From the NCBI RefSeq assembly GCF_048320135.1, contig NZ_CP182947.1, forward strand, positions 1,922,001 to 1,986,000: DNA of 64,000 bases, in the 5' to 3' direction. Under the pieces are notes generated by a model. The model did no database searches, was not told the origin of the DNA, and worked only from the letters and a program-made list of their open reading frames with translations. This document shows positions 35,406-44,757 of the stretch, piece by piece (the stretch's first letter is position 1; the number at the start of each line of letters is the position of its first letter). A program made the translations under genes and the position numbers. The DNA comes from Ideonella_A sakaiensis_A (GTDB lineage Bacteria; Pseudomonadota; Gammaproteobacteria; Burkholderiales; Burkholderiaceae_C).

Positions 35406-37532
35406 ATGCCCATTGCGCCGCTGCCACCCCGTTGTCGGCGGGCGCCGGCGATCGCGGCCGCGGTCTGTCTGCTGGCCCCTGCCGTGCAGGCGCAGCCGTC
35501 GCCAGTCACGCCGGCCGTGCCGACCTTGCAGACCATCGAGGTGCGTTCGGCGATCGGCACGGTCGACCTGCAGCAACTGCCGGCCGCCGCCAGTGTGATC
35601 GACGCCAGCCAGCTGCAGGACCGTCAACTGCAGGTCGACCTGTCGGCCGGGCTGGCCGGCGTGCCGGGGCTGCTGGTCAACAACCGCAACAACTTCGCGC
35701 AGGACCTGCAGTTGACGGTGCGCGGCTACGGCACCCGCTCGACCTTCGGCGTACGCGGCATGCGGCTGATCGTCGACGGCATACCGGCGACGATGCCCGA
35801 CGGCCAGGGCCAGACCTCGCACATCGACATCGGCACCCTCGATCGCGTCGAGGTGATCCGCGGCCCGTATTCGGCGCTGTACGGCAATGCCTCGGGCGGT
35901 GTCGTCAGCTTCTATACCGAGACGCCGGTTAGCGGCGAATACAAGGCGCACGGCGCGCTGATGGCCGGCAGCGATGGCCAACAGCGGCTGGCGCTGAAGT
36001 CGAGCGGCCAGCCGATCGGCGGCATCGGCCATCTGCTGAGTGTCAGCCGCTACCGCAGCGACGGATTCCGCGTCCATTCGGCGGCCGACCGCACGATCGC
36101 CAATGCCCGGCTGCTGCTGCCGCTGGCCGACGGCGGCCTGTCGATCGTTGCGAACAGCGTGGATTCGGACGCGCTCGATCCGCAGGGGCTGACCTGGGAG
36201 CAGTGGCAACGCGATCCCGAACAGGCGTCCGAAGTCGCCGAGCGCTTCAATACCCGCAAGACGATCAGCCAGCAGCAACTCGGCGCGACGATCGAGCGGC
36301 GCATCGATGCCCGCCATGCCGTCTCGGCAACCGTGTATCACGGGCGGCGCCGGTTGCTGCAGTTCCTGTCGATCCCGCCGCAGTTCCAGGCCAATCCGCG
36401 CCATGCCGGCGGCGTCATCGAGCTGGCGCGGCAGCACAGCGGCATCCGTCTGCTGTGGAGCGGCCGCTTCGACGATGCGGCGCTGCCGCTGCGGCTGAGC
36501 GCCGGGCTCGACATCGAACACCTCGACGAAGACCGCCGCGGCTTCGAGAATTTCGACGGCGCTGCGCTCGGTGTAAAGGGCCGGCTGCGCCGCGACGAAA
36601 ACAACCGCGTCACCGCCACCGATCCGTTCATGCAGGCGAGCTGGACGCTGGCCAGCGGCTGGACACTCGATACCGGGTTGCGTCACAGCCGGGTCTCGTT
36701 CCGCACCCGCGACGATTTTGTCAGCGCCGGCAATCCGGACGACAGCAGCCGCCAGCGCTTCACGCAATGGCTGCCGGTGGCATCGCTGCGCCATTCGCCG
36801 TCGCCCGACACCACCATCCATGCCAGCGCCGGCCGCGGTTTCGAGACGCCGACGCTGACCGAGTTGTCGTACAGCCCCGACGGCGACGGCTTCAACCGCG
36901 GGCTGCGGCCGGCGCGCAGCACGCAGTTCGAGCTCGGCTGGCGCCAGCAGGCCGACCGGCCCGGCCTGCAGGGGCACTGGAGCTTGGTGCTGTTCCGCTC
37001 CGATGGCAGCGACGAAATCGTCAGCAGCGGCACCCGCAATGGCCGCACCACCTACCGCAATGCCGGCGATACCCGGCGCAGCGGCGTCGAGCTGGAAGCC
37101 GCGTTGCGCATCGAACGCCGCTGGAACGTGCGCGCGGCCTGGACCTGGCTCGACAGCCGTTTCGTCACGCCGTCCGGCGATGCATCGGCCGGCAACCGGC
37201 TGCCCGGCCAGCCGCGGCATGCGGCCTACATTGGCGTCGAACGCAGATTGGGCGCGGCGTGGACGCTCGGCGCCGCGGTCGAGCACCGCTCGAAGATGTT
37301 TGCCGACGATGCGAACAGCGCCGCCGCACCGGGCTTCACGACCGCGTCGCTGAGCCTCGGCTACCGCCGCGACATCGGCCGCTGGCAGATCGGCGGTTTC
37401 GGCCGCATCGACAACCTGTTCGACCGCCGGTATATCGGCTCGGTGATCGTCAACGATTTCAACGGCCGCTTCTTCGAAAGCGCGCGCGGCCGCAACTGGG
37501 CGCTTGGCGTGCAACTCGGCCACCGTTTCTGA
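35406..37532 (+). CDS. TonB-dependent outer-membrane receptor
   Basis: A 708-aa receptor. A signal peptide (cleavage after VQA near residue 30) precedes the plug domain: a TonB-box-like TIEVRSAIG, LAGVPGLLVNNRNNF, LTVRGYGTRSTFGVRGMRLI, and IEVIRGPYSALYGNASGGVV-type end (VEVIRGPYSALYGNASGGV). The beta-barrel ends with the expected C-terminal Phe (GVQLGHRF). The ligand is unknown: there is no siderophore, haem or cobalamin gene nearby, and the co-transcribed partner is an EEP phosphodiesterase, so a phosphorylated or nucleic-acid-derived ligand is conceivable. Confidence 0.93.
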   Translation: MPIAPLPPRCRRAPAIAAAVCLLAPAVQAQPSPVTPAVPTLQTIEVRSAIGTVDLQQLPAAASVIDASQLQDRQLQVDLSAGLAGVPGLLVNNRNNFAQDLQLTVRGYGTRSTFGVRGMRLIVDGIPATMPDGQGQTSHIDIGTLDRVEVIRGPYSALYGNASGGVVSFYTETPVSGEYKAHGALMAGSDGQQRLALKSSGQPIGGIGHLLSVSRYRSDGFRVHSAADRTIANARLLLPLADGGLSIVANSVDSDALDPQGLTWEQWQRDPEQASEVAERFNTRKTISQQQLGATIERRIDARHAVSATVYHGRRRLLQFLSIPPQFQANPRHAGGVIELARQHSGIRLLWSGRFDDAALPLRLSAGLDIEHLDEDRRGFENFDGAALGVKGRLRRDENNRVTATDPFMQASWTLASGWTLDTGLRHSRVSFRTRDDFVSAGNPDDSSRQRFTQWLPVASLRHSPSPDTTIHASAGRGFETPTLTELSYSPDGDGFNRGLRPARSTQFELGWRQQADRPGLQGHWSLVLFRSDGSDEIVSSGTRNGRTTYRNAGDTRRSGVELEAALRIERRWNVRAAWTWLDSRFVTPSGDASAGNRLPGQPRHAAYIGVERRLGAAWTLGAAVEHRSKMFADDANSAAAPGFTTASLSLGYRRDIGRWQIGGFGRIDNLFDRRYIGSVIVNDFNGRFFESARGRNWALGVQLGHRF

Positions 37533-37563
37533 AGCCCTTGTCGCCGGGTCCGGCCCGACGTTC

Positions 37564-37730
37564 TAAGGCGACGCTGAATAAGTCCTCGCGAGTGAGCGCG
37601 CCTTGGTTTCGGATGGGCTGCAAGGCGCAAACCACAGCCATAGCCCAAGCTATGGCGAGGATTTGCAACGCCGCAGACCGCCGAAAGCAAGGATGCGCTC
37701 GCCGTGCGGGACTTTTTCAGCGTTGCCCTA
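37564..37730. repeat. Palindromic repeat element (~167 bp), MITE-like
   Basis: It lies in the 257-bp gap between the TonB receptor and the dehydrogenase. The 22-bp ends at 37564-37585 and 37709-37730 are inverted copies with 19 of 22 matches (core acgctgaa.aagtcc). A perfect central stem ccatagc-ccaa-gctatgg sits at 37638-37655. The halves between are partly complementary, so a transcript could fold into one long hairpin. No coding potential. A dispersed, non-autonomous element or REP-like hairpin is likely; it could also act as a bidirectional transcript end. Confidence 0.75.
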
Positions 37731-37789
37731 AACTGCCCCGGGGCCACGAGCCCGAACCGTCAATCCACCGCACCACGAGTGCAGCAGCC

Positions 37790-38905
37790 ATGACCCTCTC
37801 ATCCGAATCTTCATCCGAACTGATCCACGCGCTGCGCAGCGACCCGGCCACGCTGCCGACATCGCTGTTCGGCCTCCCAGGCGAGCCGCCGCATGAACGG
37901 GTGCTGCTGGTTGCCGACGAGCAGACCGGCCTGAAGGCCTTCATCGCGGTGCACAGCACCGCGCGCGGTCCGGCCTTCGGCGGCTGCCGCTTCTGGCGCT
38001 ACGACAACGAGCTGGCGGCGCTGAACGATGCGCTGCGGCTGTCGCAGGGCATGAGCCTGAAGAATGCATTGGCCGACCTGCCGTTCGGCGGCGGCAAGGC
38101 GGTGATCATCAAGCCGGCCGGTGAATTCGACCGCCCGGCGCTGTTCTCGGCCTTCGGCCGCGCGGTGCAATCGCTGAGCGGCGTCTACATCACCGCCGAG
38201 GATGTCGGCACGACCACCGACGACATGCTCGGCATGCGCGAGCACACCGCCTTCGTCAGCGGCATTCCGCGCGACGGCAGCTTCGGCGGCGATCCGAGCC
38301 CGAAAACCGCATGGGGCGTCTTTGTCGCGATCAAGGCTGGCGTGCGTGCGCACCTGCAGCGTGACTCGCTCGACGGCGTCCGCGTCGGTCTGCAAGGCCT
38401 CGGCGCGGTCGGCTGGCACCTCGCCGGCTTTCTGCACCTGGAGGGCGCGAAGCTGGTTGTAGCCGATGTCGATGCCGGCCGCGTCAAGCGGGCACAAGAG
38501 GTTTTCAACGCCGACGCGGTTCCTGCCGACGAGATCATCGGCGCCGATGTCGACGTGCTGGCGCCATGTGCACTCGGCGCGGTCTTCGACGAGCGCAGCG
38601 TGCCGAAAGTCCGCGCGCGGCTGATCGGCGGCGCGGCCAACAACCAGCTGGCCAAACCGGACGACGGCGATGCGCTGCACCAGCGCGGCATCCTCTATCT
38701 GCCCGACTACCTGATCAATGCCGGCGGCATCGTCAGCGTCGCCCGCGAATACCGCAACGAAGGCGACGAACAGATGGTGATGGCCGAGGTCACGCGGATC
38801 GGCGAGCGGGTCGACGAACTGCTGCAGCGCGCCGCGTCAAGCGGCCTGCCACCGGCCCGCGAGGCCGACGCCTGGGCCCGCTCGAAGCTGGTCAGGCCGG
38901 ACTGA
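37790..38905 (+). CDS. Glu/Leu/Phe/Val dehydrogenase family protein (leucine-dehydrogenase-like)
   Basis: A 371-aa NAD-dependent amino acid dehydrogenase. Substrate and catalytic residues are K91 (GMSLKNA), K103 (LPFGGGKAVI) and D138 (ITAEDVGTTTDDM). The Rossmann loop is GLGAVG at 203-208, then VVADVD for NAD selection, and GGAANNQLA is the late conserved loop. Length and motifs fit the Leu/Phe/Val branch and not hexameric glutamate dehydrogenase. It would deaminate branched-chain or aromatic amino acids to oxo acids. The ATG at 37790 is 60 bp after the palindromic element. Confidence 0.92.
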   Translation: MTLSSESSSELIHALRSDPATLPTSLFGLPGEPPHERVLLVADEQTGLKAFIAVHSTARGPAFGGCRFWRYDNELAALNDALRLSQGMSLKNALADLPFGGGKAVIIKPAGEFDRPALFSAFGRAVQSLSGVYITAEDVGTTTDDMLGMREHTAFVSGIPRDGSFGGDPSPKTAWGVFVAIKAGVRAHLQRDSLDGVRVGLQGLGAVGWHLAGFLHLEGAKLVVADVDAGRVKRAQEVFNADAVPADEIIGADVDVLAPCALGAVFDERSVPKVRARLIGGAANNQLAKPDDGDALHQRGILYLPDYLINAGGIVSVAREYRNEGDEQMVMAEVTRIGERVDELLQRAASSGLPPAREADAWARSKLVRPD

Positions 38906-38917
38906 ACGCCGTGCGGC

Positions 38918-40414
38918 TCAGCCGCCCTCGGTGCGCTCGGCGCGCTGCCGTTCGTGCTGGTCGAGCAGGTTGTAGGCGATCTGGTATTTGTGGATGTCGG
39001 CCACGTACTTGACCGTCTCGCGGCCGACCAGCCGGCCTGCCGCAACCTCGACATTGCCCCACCAGCGGTTCGGATCGAGCCCCATCTTCTCGGCCAGCCT
39101 GCGCATCTGCGAGACACGCCCGGGGCCGGCGTTGTAAGCCGCCCAGACGAAGGCCATCTGCTCGTCGGCGGGGATATCGTCGGTCGAGAAATAGCGGTCG
39201 CGCAGGTAGGCCATGTATTTGGCGCCGGCATGCACGTTGTTCTCGATGCTGCTGATATTCGGTATGCCGACCGCCGGATCGCGCGCAGTGCTCGGCAACA
39301 GCTGCATCATGCCGACCGCGCCGCGCGAGCTGCGCCGGCTCTGGTCGAGGCCCGACTCGTGGTAGGCCTGTGCCAGCAGCGCCAGCGGGTCGAACTCATA
39401 CCGTTTGGCATAACGCTCGAACAGCGAACGCACCGCATCGAGCTTGCGGCGGTCTTCCGGGCTGGTCGGGTCGGAAATCGATTCGCTGCGGCCGAGAAAC
39501 TGCGCGTTGAGCATGTTGCCGAGCAGCGTGCCCTGCCTGACCTTGCGCAGGAACTGCTGCAGGCTGGCCTGCAGTTCGGGGTTGCCCTTGCGCACCGCCC
39601 AGCCGACGTGCCCGCCTTCGGAAAGCCGCACATCGTTGTGGATCACGATGTCGGTATAGACCTTGGCCCACAGCCTGGCCTTGAAATCGTCGACGACGGT
39701 CAGGTCGACGACACCGGCATTGACCAGCTCGAGCATGTCCTCGCCGATCAATGTCGAATCGGCCTCGTGGATCTCGACCGGATCCAGCCCCTGCTCGTCG
39801 AACACCTCGTTCAGCTCGCGCAGGTGCTCGGCATAACTGCTGCCACGCACGACGTGAACCTCGCGGCCTGCCAGGTCCTCGATGCTGCGTACTGGCTCGC
39901 TGCCACGGTGGGTGACGACCACCTCGTTGACCGGCATCGCCTTTGCCGAGATCATTGCAACACGCCGCTCGCGCTCGGGCGTCAGCGTCAGCATGGCCGC
40001 GGCGATGTCGCCGTGGCCGGCCTCGAGTTCGGGAATCAGCCGGTCGAAGGTGACCGGCAGAAACTGCACCCGCACCCTGTCCTCGGCGCGGCGGATGCCG
40101 CGGTTCAGCTGCTTCTCGAATTCGAGCAGCAACCGCGCCTGCAGGCCTTCGATTCGCGCACCGGACAGGAAGAAGTCGCTGTTGCTCGGCACCACCAGCG
40201 CACGAAGCACGCGGCGCTCGCGGATTTCGCCGAGGTCGCCGACGAAGCGTTCGGTCGGCAACGCCGCGACGCGTTTCGCGCCGTCGTCGGCCGGTTTCAG
40301 CAGGACAGCGGTCAGTCCCCAGACGACAAGCAGCAGCGCGGCAGCAAATACCAGCACTGCACTGATCCGGTTGCGGGGCACATGCCGGACGAACGATTTC
40401 CAGAAGGAAGGCAT
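38918..40414 (-). CDS. mltF: Membrane-bound lytic murein transglycosylase F-like protein
   Basis: A 498-aa murein-cleaving enzyme. An N-terminal membrane anchor (residues ~14-33) is followed by a periplasmic SBP_bac_3 regulatory domain (RALVVPSNSDFFLSG to about residue 290). The SLT domain then has catalytic Glu in AYHESGLDQS, GAVGMMQLLPSTA and WAAYNAGPGRV. This domain order is that of MltF, which cuts glycan strands to 1,6-anhydromuropeptides. The ATG at 40414 lacks a strong ribosome site; a GTG at 40435 is possible. The gene converges on the dehydrogenase, 12 bp away. Confidence 0.92.
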   Translation of the reverse strand: MPSFWKSFVRHVPRNRISAVLVFAAALLLVVWGLTAVLLKPADDGAKRVAALPTERFVGDLGEIRERRVLRALVVPSNSDFFLSGARIEGLQARLLLEFEKQLNRGIRRAEDRVRVQFLPVTFDRLIPELEAGHGDIAAAMLTLTPERERRVAMISAKAMPVNEVVVTHRGSEPVRSIEDLAGREVHVVRGSSYAEHLRELNEVFDEQGLDPVEIHEADSTLIGEDMLELVNAGVVDLTVVDDFKARLWAKVYTDIVIHNDVRLSEGGHVGWAVRKGNPELQASLQQFLRKVRQGTLLGNMLNAQFLGRSESISDPTSPEDRRKLDAVRSLFERYAKRYEFDPLALLAQAYHESGLDQSRRSSRGAVGMMQLLPSTARDPAVGIPNISSIENNVHAGAKYMAYLRDRYFSTDDIPADEQMAFVWAAYNAGPGRVSQMRRLAEKMGLDPNRWWGNVEVAAGRLVGRETVKYVADIHKYQIAYNLLDQHERQRAERTEGG

Positions 40415-40500
40415 AACGGCCGCTGATGGTGACACCGCAGGCCGATCCGATCAACCGCAGCCGATAAAGCCCTTTGCCGGCCGGCCGCGGGCCGGCGTGC

Positions 40501-41283
40501 TCAGCGTGGCAAGCCCGACTCGGTGCGGTCGTCCATGCCGAGCCGGCCGACAAACGGCAAACGCAGCGCAGGGCGGTTCAGATCGATGCCGAAATTCAGG
40601 CCGAGCAGGTTGAGTTCCAGCCCTTCCTGCAGCCCGACGCTGACGCCGAGCAGGCCGAGCAGCGTCAGCTGCAGCCCGGAACCGGTCGGCGATACGCCGA
40701 CCACGTGGCCAAGATCGCGGTAGTCCTTGCCGATCGCATTGGCCGGCAGATCCAGCCCGAGCGCCGGCACCTCGCGGCCGATGTGCGCGAGGAAGGTGTT
40801 GCTGTTCGGCCCCGGCCAGCTGCGGTACTGGCCGTAATAGGGATAGGAGGCAATTGCCGCCTCGATGTCGTCGATCATCGCCGCGGCGGATGCACCGCGA
40901 TGGTCGACCAGCAGCCGCGGCTCGGCGCCGTACCAGAAGCCATCGGGCAGCGCAAAATTGCGCCGCACCACCTGCGGCGCATACCAGCCGACGACATCGT
41001 GGCGCAGATAGTCGGTGTCGCCGGCGCGCTTGTAGATGATCCACGGATGCAGCGCAAATGCGCCGCGCCAGCCGAAGGTGCGGGCAACGAAGACCTGCAC
41101 GATCGCGGTATCGGCAAACTGCTGCGGATCGGGCGCGATGCCGGCCGAATGGCGTGGCGCATCGCGCCAGCTGCGCTGCACGCCGTCGCCGGCGAGCACC
41201 TGCGCCAGGCTCAGTGCAAACGACAGGCCGAGCACCAGCAACGTCGTCGCGAGCAGGCCGAGGCGGCGTTTCGGAGAAGTCAT
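40501..41283 (-). CDS. DUF3750 domain-containing protein
   Basis: A 260-aa protein with an N-terminal signal anchor (MTSPKRRLGLLATTLLVLG) and a periplasmic domain. Recognisable DUF3750 segments are ALHPWIIYKR, VVGWYAPQVVRR, and WPGPNSNTFLAHIGREVPAL followed by LPANAIGKDY. The conserved WPGPNSNTF looks like an active-site or binding loop but no function is established. It precedes mltF by 86 bp on the same strand and is divergent from yjbQ by 27 bp. Confidence 0.87.
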   Translation of the reverse strand: MTSPKRRLGLLATTLLVLGLSFALSLAQVLAGDGVQRSWRDAPRHSAGIAPDPQQFADTAIVQVFVARTFGWRGAFALHPWIIYKRAGDTDYLRHDVVGWYAPQVVRRNFALPDGFWYGAEPRLLVDHRGASAAAMIDDIEAAIASYPYYGQYRSWPGPNSNTFLAHIGREVPALGLDLPANAIGKDYRDLGHVVGVSPTGSGLQLTLLGLLGVSVGLQEGLELNLLGLNFGIDLNRPALRLPFVGRLGMDDRTESGLPR

Positions 41284-41310
41284 TGCTGCAACTTTGGCAT
41301 ATTCCGCCTG

Positions 41311-41733
41311 ATGCTGCGCCAAGCCTCCACCATTCTCGACATCGACACCCGCGGGCGCGGGCTGGTCGAGATCACCCGCAAGGTCGCGGCATGGACCGAC
41401 GGCGCCGGTTTCGACAGCGGCCTGCTGACGCTGTTCGTCCGCCACACCTCGGCCAGCCTGCTGGTGCAGGAGAACGCCGATCCCGACGTGCGCGGGGATC
41501 TTGACCGCTTTTTCGCCCGCCTGGTGCCCGACGGCGATCCGCTGTTCCGCCACCGCGACGAAGGCGACGACGACATGCCGGCGCACATCCGCAGTGCGCT
41601 GACCGCAGTGCAGTTGTCGATCCCGGTCAGCAACGGCCGCCTCGTGCTCGGCACCTGGCAGGGCATCTACCTGTGGGAACACCGGGTATCGCCGCACCGC
41701 CGGCAGATTGCACTGCATCTCCTCGGCGAGTGA
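41311..41733 (+). CDS. YjbQ/UPF0047 family protein
   Basis: A 140-aa homologue of the secondary thiamine-phosphate-synthase-like YjbQ family. Conserved blocks: VRHTSASLLVQENADPDVR, the metal-binding His cluster region FRHRDEGDDDMPAHI, and GTWQGIYLWEHR near the C-terminus. The E. coli protein has weak thiamine phosphate synthase activity in genetic tests; the true role is unsettled. The ATG is at 41311. No thiamine genes or riboswitch are nearby. Confidence 0.93.
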   Translation: MLRQASTILDIDTRGRGLVEITRKVAAWTDGAGFDSGLLTLFVRHTSASLLVQENADPDVRGDLDRFFARLVPDGDPLFRHRDEGDDDMPAHIRSALTAVQLSIPVSNGRLVLGTWQGIYLWEHRVSPHRRQIALHLLGE

Positions 41734-41959
41734 GCGCACGCTCGCCGCGCCGCCGGCACCGCCTGACCGTCAGCCAAGTCCTACCGCGGCAAGCGTTGGC
41801 TGCCGATGGTGCGCGCCCGGGGCACCCATAAGCTCATCGCGACAACCCTGCGTCGGCTGTCGAGCCGACTGGACCGAGACCCGCTTCGGCGGCTTCACCG
41901 GCAGGCGCCCGGTTGGGACGGGCCGGCTGTCGGCACGTCCGGTTTCCAAGGAATACACC

Positions 41960-42346
41960 ATGTCGACCAGGTCCAGTTTTTCACTCGCGCTGCTGGCGGC
42001 CGCCAGCATCCTGTTTGTGCCGACCGCCGGCTGGGCGCAGGCGTCGGCGCCGATTGCCGCGCCCGAAGCCAAGCTGCGGCCATTGCCGGGCCAGTTGCCG
42101 CCGCATTGCGAAACCTGCGGCACGGTGGTCGCGATCAACAGCGTCGAGACCGACGAGCTGCCGCCGACGATCACGGAAACGTCGGCCAAGCCGCAGAAAA
42201 AACTCCCGCGCACCGTCTACGAAGTCGTCGTACGCCTGAATGCCGGCACGCAGCAGATCGTCACCGTCGACCGCTATCCGGACAAGCTGACGATCGGGCA
42301 GCGCGTGCGCATCACCGACGGCGTCGTCGTGCCCGACCTCGGCTGA
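41960..42346 (+). CDS. Exported hypothetical protein with a TVVAINSVE motif
   Basis: A 128-aa secreted or periplasmic protein. Signal peptide: MSTRSSFSLALLAAASILFV with cleavage after WAQA. The mature part has a CxxC (HCETCGTVVAINSVETDELP) and a basic central stretch, then a beta-rich C-terminus (TQQIVTVDRYPDKLTIGQRV) resembling the repeat of outer-membrane glycine-zipper proteins such as PcP/SlyB, minus the zipper. AAGGAA lies 6 nt before the ATG. The preceding 226 bp show nothing I can identify. Confidence 0.7.
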   Translation: MSTRSSFSLALLAAASILFVPTAGWAQASAPIAAPEAKLRPLPGQLPPHCETCGTVVAINSVETDELPPTITETSAKPQKKLPRTVYEVVVRLNAGTQQIVTVDRYPDKLTIGQRVRITDGVVVPDLG

Positions 42347-42467
42347 AAAACCGCGCAGGAAAAAACCTACCGGTCGGCGCGAACAACACCGATTGGCCGC
42401 CGGCGGACGCCGCGAGAGGATGGACTCATCGGCCGACACAGGCCTTTCTCAACGGATCGAGAACACC

Positions 42468-42905
42468 ATGAGCAACTCTCCAATCCTGGGCGGCACCGCC
42501 GCGCCAACCGAGGCACCCGGCACCGACATCGACCGGCTCGGCCCGAGCGACAGTTCGGATACCGGCAGCGACATCCAGGGTGAACGGCCGATGGCCACGT
42601 CGCCGGACAATCCGGCCGAATGGGGCGGCATCCCGTCGGACGCCGACAGCGACAGCGATGCGCTCGGCACCGGTGAACGAGGCGCCGCCGCGGGCCGCGA
42701 CCCGCAGCCGGCCGCGGACATCATGCCCGACCGCATCATCGGTCGCGACGACCCGGTCGGCACCGACATCGACCCGGAAGTGCGCGATGTGCTGGACCAG
42801 CTGGCGGACGATCCGCGCGAGGGTTATCGGGATCAGCCCGACAGCGAACAGCAGACAGCGACCGACACCGGCAGCCGGCCGCAAGGCACGGCGCGCCAGC
42901 GCTGA
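42468..42905 (+). CDS. Acidic, low-complexity hypothetical protein
   Basis: A 145-aa protein rich in Asp, Ser, Gly and Pro, without hydrophobic core, so probably intrinsically disordered. Short motif-like segments: LGPSDSSDTGSDIQGERPM and DIMPDRIIGRDDPVGTDID. I have an impression of similar proteins in Burkholderia and Cupriavidus without assigned function. The start at 42468 is the best family-like choice; the frame extends upstream to 42393. The stop overlaps the helicase start by one base (TGATG), which implies coupled translation. Confidence 0.65.
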   Translation: MSNSPILGGTAAPTEAPGTDIDRLGPSDSSDTGSDIQGERPMATSPDNPAEWGGIPSDADSDSDALGTGERGAAAGRDPQPAADIMPDRIIGRDDPVGTDIDPEVRDVLDQLADDPREGYRDQPDSEQQTATDTGSRPQGTARQR

Positions 42906-44677
42906 TGGCCCGCGCCCGTGAGCGGGTCAGCGACGCGACGCTGCGACAGGCATTACGCAAGACATTCGGATTGAAGGCGCTGCGGCCCGGCCAGCAGCGC
43001 GTGATCGATCGCGTGATTGCCGGCCTGCCGACCCTCGCGTTGATGCCCACCGGCGCCGGCAAGTCGCTGTGTTACCAGCTGCCGGCCTCGCTGAGCGAAC
43101 GGCGCACCGTCGTCGTCTCGCCGCTGATCGCGCTGATGAAGGACCAGTGCGACGGCCTGAACGACCTCGGCATTGCCGCGGTGCAGGCGCACAGCGGTTT
43201 GAATGCCGCCCAGCGCGACCAGGCCGAGCAGGCAATCGCCGACGGCAGCGCGCAGATCGTCTTCACGACACCCGAGCAGCTGGCGCGCGCGGAATTCGTC
43301 GCCGCCTTGCAGTCGCGCGAAGTCGGCCTGCTGGTCGTCGACGAGGCACACTGCATCTCGCAATGGGGTTTCGATTTCCGGCCCGCATTCCTTGCCGTCG
43401 GCGCTGCGATCGAGGCGCTCGGCAAGCCGAATGTGCTGGCGCTGACCGCCACAGCGACGCAGCAGGTGATCGACGACGTGACGCAGCTGCTGAAGATTCC
43501 GCAGGCCGGCGTGATCGGCACCGACCTGTTCCGCGAAAACCTGCACTACCGCGCCGAACATTTCTCGCGGATGCAGGACAAGCTGCCGCGGCTGGTCGAG
43601 CTGGTCGGCGCAACCACCGGCTCGGGCATCGTCTATGTCGCGACGATCAAGGCCGCCGAGGAGGTTCATGCGGCGCTGGTCAAGGATGGCCAGAGCGCAG
43701 CGCTCTACCACGGCCGCCTGCCGTCGGCCAAGCGCCGCCAGAACCAGGACGACTTCATGGAAGACCGGGTGCGGGTGATGGTCGCGACCAATGCCTTCGG
43801 TCTCGGCATCGACAAGCCCGACATCCGCTTCGTCGTGCACTACCAGATGCCCGGCGGGCTCGACGCCTATTACCAGGAGTCGGGCCGCGCCGGCCGAGAT
43901 GGCGAGCCGGCGGTCTGCACGCTGATGTTCGTCGATGCCGACCGCTCGGTGCAGAAATTCTTCCTCGCCGGCCGCTACCCCGACCACGACGACTTCCGCC
44001 ATGTCGTGCAGACGCTGGCATCGCCCGCGCCGCCGGAATCGGTCGGCTGGACGATCGACGCGCTGTGCGAAGGCAACAGCAAACGGCAACGCAAGATCGC
44101 GGTGGCGCTGAACGTGTTGCGCAACGAAGGGCTGGCCGAGGTCGACCTGAAGGGCGCATGGCGGCTGCACCCGGACCACGAACGGCATTTGCTGGCGCTC
44201 GACGACCACCTCGTCAGCAGCCTCGTCGTGCGTTGCCGGCAGAAGGCCGAGCGCGACCAGGCGATGCTCGAACGGATGGTCGCCTATGCGCAGGGCGGGC
44301 GTTGCCGCTGGAGCCAGCTGCTCGAGCACCTGGAAGACGAAGGCCCGGTGACCGAGAGCTGCGGCACCTGCGACAACTGCCTGCGGCTGGCAGAACACGA
44401 GGCCTTCATGGCGCAGACCGGCGATGCCGCGGCTCGCCAGCAGCCGCGGGAAACCGCGGTGCCGACCGCCAATGCGATCGTCGTCAAGCCGGAGGTGCGA
44501 TTCGAAGTCGGCCAGCGCGTGAAGACGCGCCGTCACGGCGCGGCCGAGGTCGTCAAGGCCGACGCGCTCAGCATCACGGTGCTGCTCGGCAACGGCGAGA
44601 CTCGCTCGTTCCAGCCGGAATTCCTGCAGCCACTGCGCACGCGGCGAACTGCCGGCGGGTCGATGGACGCGCGCTGA
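42905..44677 (+). CDS. RecQ-family ATP-dependent DNA helicase
   Basis: A 590-aa 3'-5' helicase. Walker A TGAGKS is at 49-54 and DEAH at 146-149; SPLIALMKDQ, ALTATAT and QESGRAGRDG are further motifs. A zinc-binding segment (CRWSQLLEHLEDE...SCGTCDNC) follows at about residues 460-496. The C-terminus is not an HRDC domain but a small beta module (FEVGQRVKTRRHGAAEVVKA) of the kind seen in RecQ-like proteins outside the classical RecQ group. Roles in replication-fork repair are likely. It is coupled to the acidic protein upstream. Confidence 0.9.
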   Translation: MARARERVSDATLRQALRKTFGLKALRPGQQRVIDRVIAGLPTLALMPTGAGKSLCYQLPASLSERRTVVVSPLIALMKDQCDGLNDLGIAAVQAHSGLNAAQRDQAEQAIADGSAQIVFTTPEQLARAEFVAALQSREVGLLVVDEAHCISQWGFDFRPAFLAVGAAIEALGKPNVLALTATATQQVIDDVTQLLKIPQAGVIGTDLFRENLHYRAEHFSRMQDKLPRLVELVGATTGSGIVYVATIKAAEEVHAALVKDGQSAALYHGRLPSAKRRQNQDDFMEDRVRVMVATNAFGLGIDKPDIRFVVHYQMPGGLDAYYQESGRAGRDGEPAVCTLMFVDADRSVQKFFLAGRYPDHDDFRHVVQTLASPAPPESVGWTIDALCEGNSKRQRKIAVALNVLRNEGLAEVDLKGAWRLHPDHERHLLALDDHLVSSLVVRCRQKAERDQAMLERMVAYAQGGRCRWSQLLEHLEDEGPVTESCGTCDNCLRLAEHEAFMAQTGDAAARQQPRETAVPTANAIVVKPEVRFEVGQRVKTRRHGAAEVVKADALSITVLLGNGETRSFQPEFLQPLRTRRTAGGSMDAR

Positions 44678-44757
44678 TCGCGCCAGCCGACCCGCTGACA
44701 TGCCGGGCAGAATGGTCCTCCGTTACCCGGCGAGATCCGCCACGGAGGACCAACGGC

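Noticed and set aside
42905..44677. RecQ-type helicase as part of a phage-defence system
   Set aside because: No nuclease, toxin or defence partner lies nearby; housekeeping repair is the simpler reading.
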